From: Hyphomicrobiales bacterium
Lineage (GTDB): Bacteria > Pseudomonadota > Alphaproteobacteria > Rhizobiales > MH13
Assembly (NCBI GenBank): GCA_017642935.1
Contig: JAEPOK010000001.1
Coordinates: 186,001 to 250,000, forward strand
Direction of reading: 5' to 3'
DNA length: 64,000 bases
Shown: positions 60,960 to 64,000 of the stretch, in pieces
Layout: every line of letters begins with the position of its first letter
Numbering within the stretch: position 1 is the first letter of the stretch
Notes under the pieces: model-generated
Seen by the model: the letters and a program-made list of their open reading frames with translations, nothing else
Told to the model about the DNA's origin: nothing
Database searches by the model: none
Made by a program: the position numbers and the translations under genes

Positions 60960-61301
60960 ATGAGTGACACCATTAGCTTCGATGAATTTCTCAAAGTCGA
61001 TGTGCGTGTCGGCACCATCGTGGAAGCTGAGCCGTTTCCCGAGGCGCGCAAACCGGCGATCAAACTGAAGATCGATTTTGGTGATGCGATCGGCGTGAAG
61101 AAGAGCTCCGCACAGATCACCAAGCACTACGCGCCTGAAAATCTCGTCGGTCAGCAGGTGATGGCGGTGGTGAACTTCCCGCCGCGCCAGATCGGGCCGA
61201 TGATGTCGGAGGTTTTGACGCTCGGCGTTCCTGATGGGGACGGCGAGGTTGTGCTGCTGCGGCCGACGGACACCGTGCCGAATGGCGGGCGCCTCTACTA
61301 G
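60960..61301 (+). CDS. tRNA-binding domain protein (CsaA family)
   Basis: The 113-residue OB-fold protein is of the CsaA type. Its core is ISFDEFLKVDVRVGTIVEAEPFPEARKPAIKLKIDFGDAIGVKKSSAQITKHYAPENLVGQQVMAVVNFPPRQIGPMMSEVLTLGVPD. Such proteins bind the tRNA elbow or act as export chaperones in Bacillus. It follows the TetR-like gene by five bases. Stops ten bases before the convergent histidine kinase ends. Confidence 0.92.
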   Translation: MSDTISFDEFLKVDVRVGTIVEAEPFPEARKPAIKLKIDFGDAIGVKKSSAQITKHYAPENLVGQQVMAVVNFPPRQIGPMMSEVLTLGVPDGDGEVVLLRPTDTVPNGGRLY

Positions 61302-61311
61302 GGTCTCGACG

Positions 61312-62883
61312 CTAGGCCGGGATTGTGATCTTGGCCTGCAATCCGCCAAGCGGACTGTCACCCAGCGTGATGTCACCGCCATGGGCACGCGCGATGTCGC
61401 GGGCGATCGCCAAGCCAAGGCCTGTGCCGCTTTCATCCAAATTGCGTGCCTCATCGAGTCGGAAGAACGGACGGAAGACGTCCTCGCGCTTTTCGCTGGG
61501 AATGCCTGGGCCGTCATCATCGACAGTGACGATCAGTTGATCGGCGGTGCGTTCGCCGCGTAGGGCGACATTGTCTGCGTGGCGTTGGGCATTGGTGACG
61601 AGATTGGTCACCAGCCGCTTAAAGGCAAGCGGTTTGACCGACGCGGTCGGCGCGCCGTCGAAACGTACCTCGACGGTGTGTTCGTTGGTGCTTGCGGTTT
61701 GGGCGATATCCGCGAGCAGCTCTTCGACATTGCAGGGCGCGCTGACCTCGCCATCATCGCCGCGCGCGAAGGCCAGATAGCCTTCCAGCATCGCCTGCAT
61801 TTCATCGACATCACGGCCCATTTCCTGCGCGGCTTTTTCATCACCAAGCAGTGCCAGTTCCAGTTTGAAACGGGTTAGAATCGTGCGCAGATCGTGACTC
61901 ACGCCTGACAGCATTGCCGTGCGCTGGTCGACATGGCGCTCAATACGCTCGCGCATGCGCCAAAACGCGATAGTCGCGCGGCGGATCTCGCGCGCACCGC
62001 GCAAGTTCATTTCCTCGTCTACTTCCTGGCCACGGCCAAAGCGGTCGGCGGCGTCGGCAAGGCGCAGGACCGGCCGGATCTGATTGCGTAGAAAGAGGAC
62101 GGCCACAATCAACAGCACAAGCGATGCGCCGGTCATCCACACCAGAAAGATATGGGAGTTGGAGGCGTAGGTTTGGTTGCGCCTGGCAAAGACCCGCAAA
62201 ACCTGGCCGTCATCGAGTTTGACCCGCACCTCAACCAGGTTGGAGCGACCGACGGTGTCGATCCAAAAGGGCCGTTGAATGCGCCGCGAAATCTCTTGGC
62301 TAAGCGTGCGGTCGAGCAAGTCGAAGAATGGCTTGGGCAACGCCGTCGGCAGGGCGGTGTCGGGCAGGAACGCGACGTTGAGGTCGAGGGCGTCGCGGGC
62401 GATCCGGATGACTTCGGTTTGGTCGGCCTCGTTCTCGGGAAAGGTCTCGACCATCTCGATGACGGCGGCGATATCGCGCGTCACCGCTTGCGACAAACGC
62501 TCGGTCACCAGTTCCCAGTGGCGTTCCATGAAGACAAAGGCGACCACCGATTGCAGGATCACCACAGGCGTGATGATGATCAGCAGGGAGCGGGCATAGA
62601 GTCCCTGAGGCAGGATCGGCTTGGCGACTTGGCCAAGCTTGCGTAATCCCCAGCGCAAGCCGCGGAACATGGAGCCCACCGGCGCAAAGATGGCTCCCCA
62701 TGCACTGCGCTTGATGCCTGGCGCTTCATCGTGTGCGCTGTCACCTGATGGCGTCGCTCTGCGCGTGCCGCTCCACCAATGTCTCGACACCCGGCGCCAT
62801 AGGCCGCCCAACCCTTGTCGCGGGCGGCCATCTGCATCGGCAAGGCCAATGGCGTCAGAATTGGTTTCTTGCCAGTCGGCCAT
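61312..62883 (-). CDS. Sensor histidine kinase (EnvZ-like)
   Basis: The 523-residue membrane kinase has an N-terminal cytoplasmic segment of about 90 residues and two helices (YARSLLIIITPVVILQSVVAFVF, about 98-120; FLVWMTGASLVLLIVAVLFL, about 230) flanking a periplasmic sensor. HAMP follows (RNQIRPVLRLADAADRFGRGQEVDEE). The H box is LSGVSHDLRTILTRFKLELALL, the N box NLVTNAQRHA, G1 DDDGPGIP and G2 GTGLGLAIARD. It pairs with the response regulator upstream. Confidence 0.93.
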   Translation of the reverse strand: MADWQETNSDAIGLADADGRPRQGLGGLWRRVSRHWWSGTRRATPSGDSAHDEAPGIKRSAWGAIFAPVGSMFRGLRWGLRKLGQVAKPILPQGLYARSLLIIITPVVILQSVVAFVFMERHWELVTERLSQAVTRDIAAVIEMVETFPENEADQTEVIRIARDALDLNVAFLPDTALPTALPKPFFDLLDRTLSQEISRRIQRPFWIDTVGRSNLVEVRVKLDDGQVLRVFARRNQTYASNSHIFLVWMTGASLVLLIVAVLFLRNQIRPVLRLADAADRFGRGQEVDEEMNLRGAREIRRATIAFWRMRERIERHVDQRTAMLSGVSHDLRTILTRFKLELALLGDEKAAQEMGRDVDEMQAMLEGYLAFARGDDGEVSAPCNVEELLADIAQTASTNEHTVEVRFDGAPTASVKPLAFKRLVTNLVTNAQRHADNVALRGERTADQLIVTVDDDGPGIPSEKREDVFRPFFRLDEARNLDESGTGLGLAIARDIARAHGGDITLGDSPLGGLQAKITIPA

Positions 62884-62919
62884 TGGCGGGCGGCGATCCT
62901 TACAGACGGTGCGGTGGTG

Positions 62920-63642
62920 CTAGTCGCTGATCAGACGATACCCCACGCCGCGCACGGTTTGAAGATGGGCCGGTGCAGCGGGGTTTTCTTCGATCTTTCG
63001 GCGCAAACGCGTCATCTGAACATCGATGGCCCGATCGGTCTTGTTGGGATCATCGCCGAGCAAGTCAAGACGCGAGACCGTCGCATTCGGGCGGGCCGCA
63101 AGCATGGCCAAAATCTCGCGCTCACGCTCGGTTAGCCGAACGATCTCGCCATCCTTGGTGAGCTCTCGTTTGGAAAGTGCAAACCGGAAGCGGCCAAAAT
63201 CCACCGCATCGGCGCTGCCGCTGCGCGTTTGCTGGCTGGCGCGCAAGATGTTGTCGATGCGCAAGAGCAGTTCGCGTGGCTCAAACGGCTTGCCAAGATA
63301 ATCGTTGGCCCCGGTTTCAAGCCCAGCAATGCGATCACCGGCGTCGCCGCGTGCTGTCAACATGATCACCGGGATGGCGGATGTTTTGCGCAGCTCGGCA
63401 AGATAGTCCAAGCCGCTTTCGCCGGGCATCATGACATCCAGCACCATCAGATCGAAGGACAGGCCTGAAGCCGCGCGCCGTGCGTCTTCAGCTGATTTGC
63501 TGACCGTGACGCGATAGCCATTGTCGCCGAGATAGCGTTTCAAAAGGTCGCCGATGCGTGCGTCATCATCAACGATCAGAATGTGGGCGGCTGTGTCGGC
63601 GGGAATCGACAGGGAAGCGGCGGCAGACGGCATAGCGGACAT
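62920..63642 (-). CDS. OmpR-family response regulator (PetR-like)
   Basis: The 240-residue protein's receiver domain starts ILIVDDDARIGDLLKRYL, with phospho-acceptor Asp69 in LMVLDVMMPGESG and the Thr/Lys of MLTARG and YLGKPFEP. The C-terminal winged helix is ELTKDGEIVRLTEREREILAMLAARPNATVSRLDLLG and RAIDVQMTRLRRKIEENPAAPAHLQTVRGVGYRL. In Rhodobacter capsulatus a homologous regulator, PetR, lies with a MarR protein (PetP) near petABC. The neighbour here is also MarR, but petABC is 17 kb away. Confidence 0.93.
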   Translation of the reverse strand: MSAMPSAAASLSIPADTAAHILIVDDDARIGDLLKRYLGDNGYRVTVSKSAEDARRAASGLSFDLMVLDVMMPGESGLDYLAELRKTSAIPVIMLTARGDAGDRIAGLETGANDYLGKPFEPRELLLRIDNILRASQQTRSGSADAVDFGRFRFALSKRELTKDGEIVRLTEREREILAMLAARPNATVSRLDLLGDDPNKTDRAIDVQMTRLRRKIEENPAAPAHLQTVRGVGYRLISD

Positions 63643-63670
63643 CCTTGTTCGGCGTGCCAGGTCCTGCGGT

Positions 63671-64000
63671 CTAGCCGCGATCGCCCGGTTTGCCAGCGGT
63701 GTTCAAGCTTTCCAACGGCGTGACCGGATCATTCATCAGCGCGCGCAGAAAATCGCGCACATCGCTCCGGCCGCCCGCTGGGAGCGCCTGCAATGCGCCT
63801 TCGATCCGTGACGATTGTATGGCGATCAGCTTTTCTGCCAGCACAGCGCCTTTTTCCGTCGTGTAGAGCAGCCGCTGACGGCGATCATCCGGTCCTGTTT
63901 CCTGGGTGATGTAGCCGGTCTCGATCAGGTTTTTGAGCACGCGCGCCAGGCTCTGTTTGGTGATTTGCAAGATCTCCAACAGCACCGCGACCGTCATGCC
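63671..64000 (-). CDS. MarR family transcriptional regulator, C-terminal part (PetP-like), truncated by the window edge
   Basis: 109 residues are visible and the frame is still open at 64000. The winged helix is MTVAVLLEILQITKQSLARVLKNLIETGYITQETGPDDRRQRLLYTTEKGAVLAEKL, with the DxRxR wing of MarR proteins. The tail ends 28 bases before the response regulator start, so the two are cotranscribed. The ATG at 63997 cannot be the true start, because the recognition helix follows at once and MarR proteins have about 50 residues before it. Confidence 0.85.
   Translation of the reverse strand, partial: GMTVAVLLEILQITKQSLARVLKNLIETGYITQETGPDDRRQRLLYTTEKGAVLAEKLIAIQSSRIEGALQALPAGGRSDVRDFLRALMNDPVTPLESLNTAGKPGDRG

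Noticed and set aside
1-64000. tRNA, rRNA, CRISPR arrays, insertion sequences, phage or conjugation genes
   Set aside because: None seen: no repeat-spacer pattern, no transposase or integrase motifs and no tRNA cloverleaf signatures noticed by eye.

Overview
This window comes from an alphaproteobacterium, most likely a member of the Hyphomicrobiales (Rhizobiales) or a close relative. By eye it is G+C-rich (about 60%) and densely coded. It carries several families and gene neighbourhoods typical of that group: Usg, DUF1285 / CoA pyrophosphatase / DUF6111 / CCA transferase, MoxR / DUF58 / DUF4159, rplY-pth-ychF, petABC, and lgt-MidA-pgeF. I see no rRNA, tRNA, CRISPR array, insertion sequence or prophage. 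The genus is not determinable from what I can see.

Layout. 1-2.2 kb: the start of a cyclic-nucleotide-binding-domain protein (probably the thioredoxin-reductase fusion, cut by the window edge), glyoxalase I and L-2-hydroxyglutarate dehydrogenase. 2.1-11.3 kb: a minus-strand operon with a peptide-type ABC importer (binding protein, two permeases, one fused double ATPase) ending in a cytoplasmic GH38 alpha-mannosidase, which suggests import and breakdown of mannosides. 11.3-19.0 kb: LysE exporter, MBL-fold protein, DMT transporter, a phytanoyl-CoA-dioxygenase-like gene divergent from an AraC regulator, Usg, D-lyxose (mannose) isomerase, a MATE transporter and a LacI regulator with a near-perfect LacI-type operator upstream. 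19.0-23.2 kb: thiamine salvage, with thiamine pyrophosphokinase and a TPP riboswitch driving thiBPQ. 23.3-30.9 kb: a MaoC/phosphate acetyltransferase fusion with acetate kinase, an unknown membrane-anchored protein, a phosphoesterase, an unknown six-helix membrane protein, a possible 37-residue protein, NUDIX, Xi-class GST and GNAT genes.

30.9-37.9 kb is a MoxR-DUF58-DUF4159 operon of very large membrane proteins. 38-43 kb holds DUF1285, CoA pyrophosphatase, DUF6111 and CCA transferase facing a frameshifted GNAT gene, hemF and trmL. 43.2-46.1 kb encodes the complete cytochrome bc1 complex and ends in a clear intrinsic terminator. 46.2-50.9 kb: apt, a YdjM-like membrane protein, a secreted dienelactone hydrolase, ychF, pth and rplY, the last preceded by an attenuator-like leader. 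51.0-53.5 kb is a chrA / tetR / small periplasmic protein module with two TetR-type operators, lying between rplY and prs. 53.6-58.3 kb: prs, a repeat-bearing lipoprotein, pgeF, midA and lgt. 58.4-61.3 kb: ubiK, ybjN, proC, a TetR-like (COQ9-like) protein and a CsaA-type tRNA-binding protein. 61.3-64 kb: a histidine kinase, response regulator and MarR regulator resembling the petR/petP arrangement.

The most useful second looks are the rplY leader attenuator, the LacI operator with a similar site in the mannoside operon leader, the TetR-controlled chrA module, the 37-residue candidate gene, the frameshifted GNAT gene, and five convergent gene pairs whose stop codons overlap by exactly four bases.
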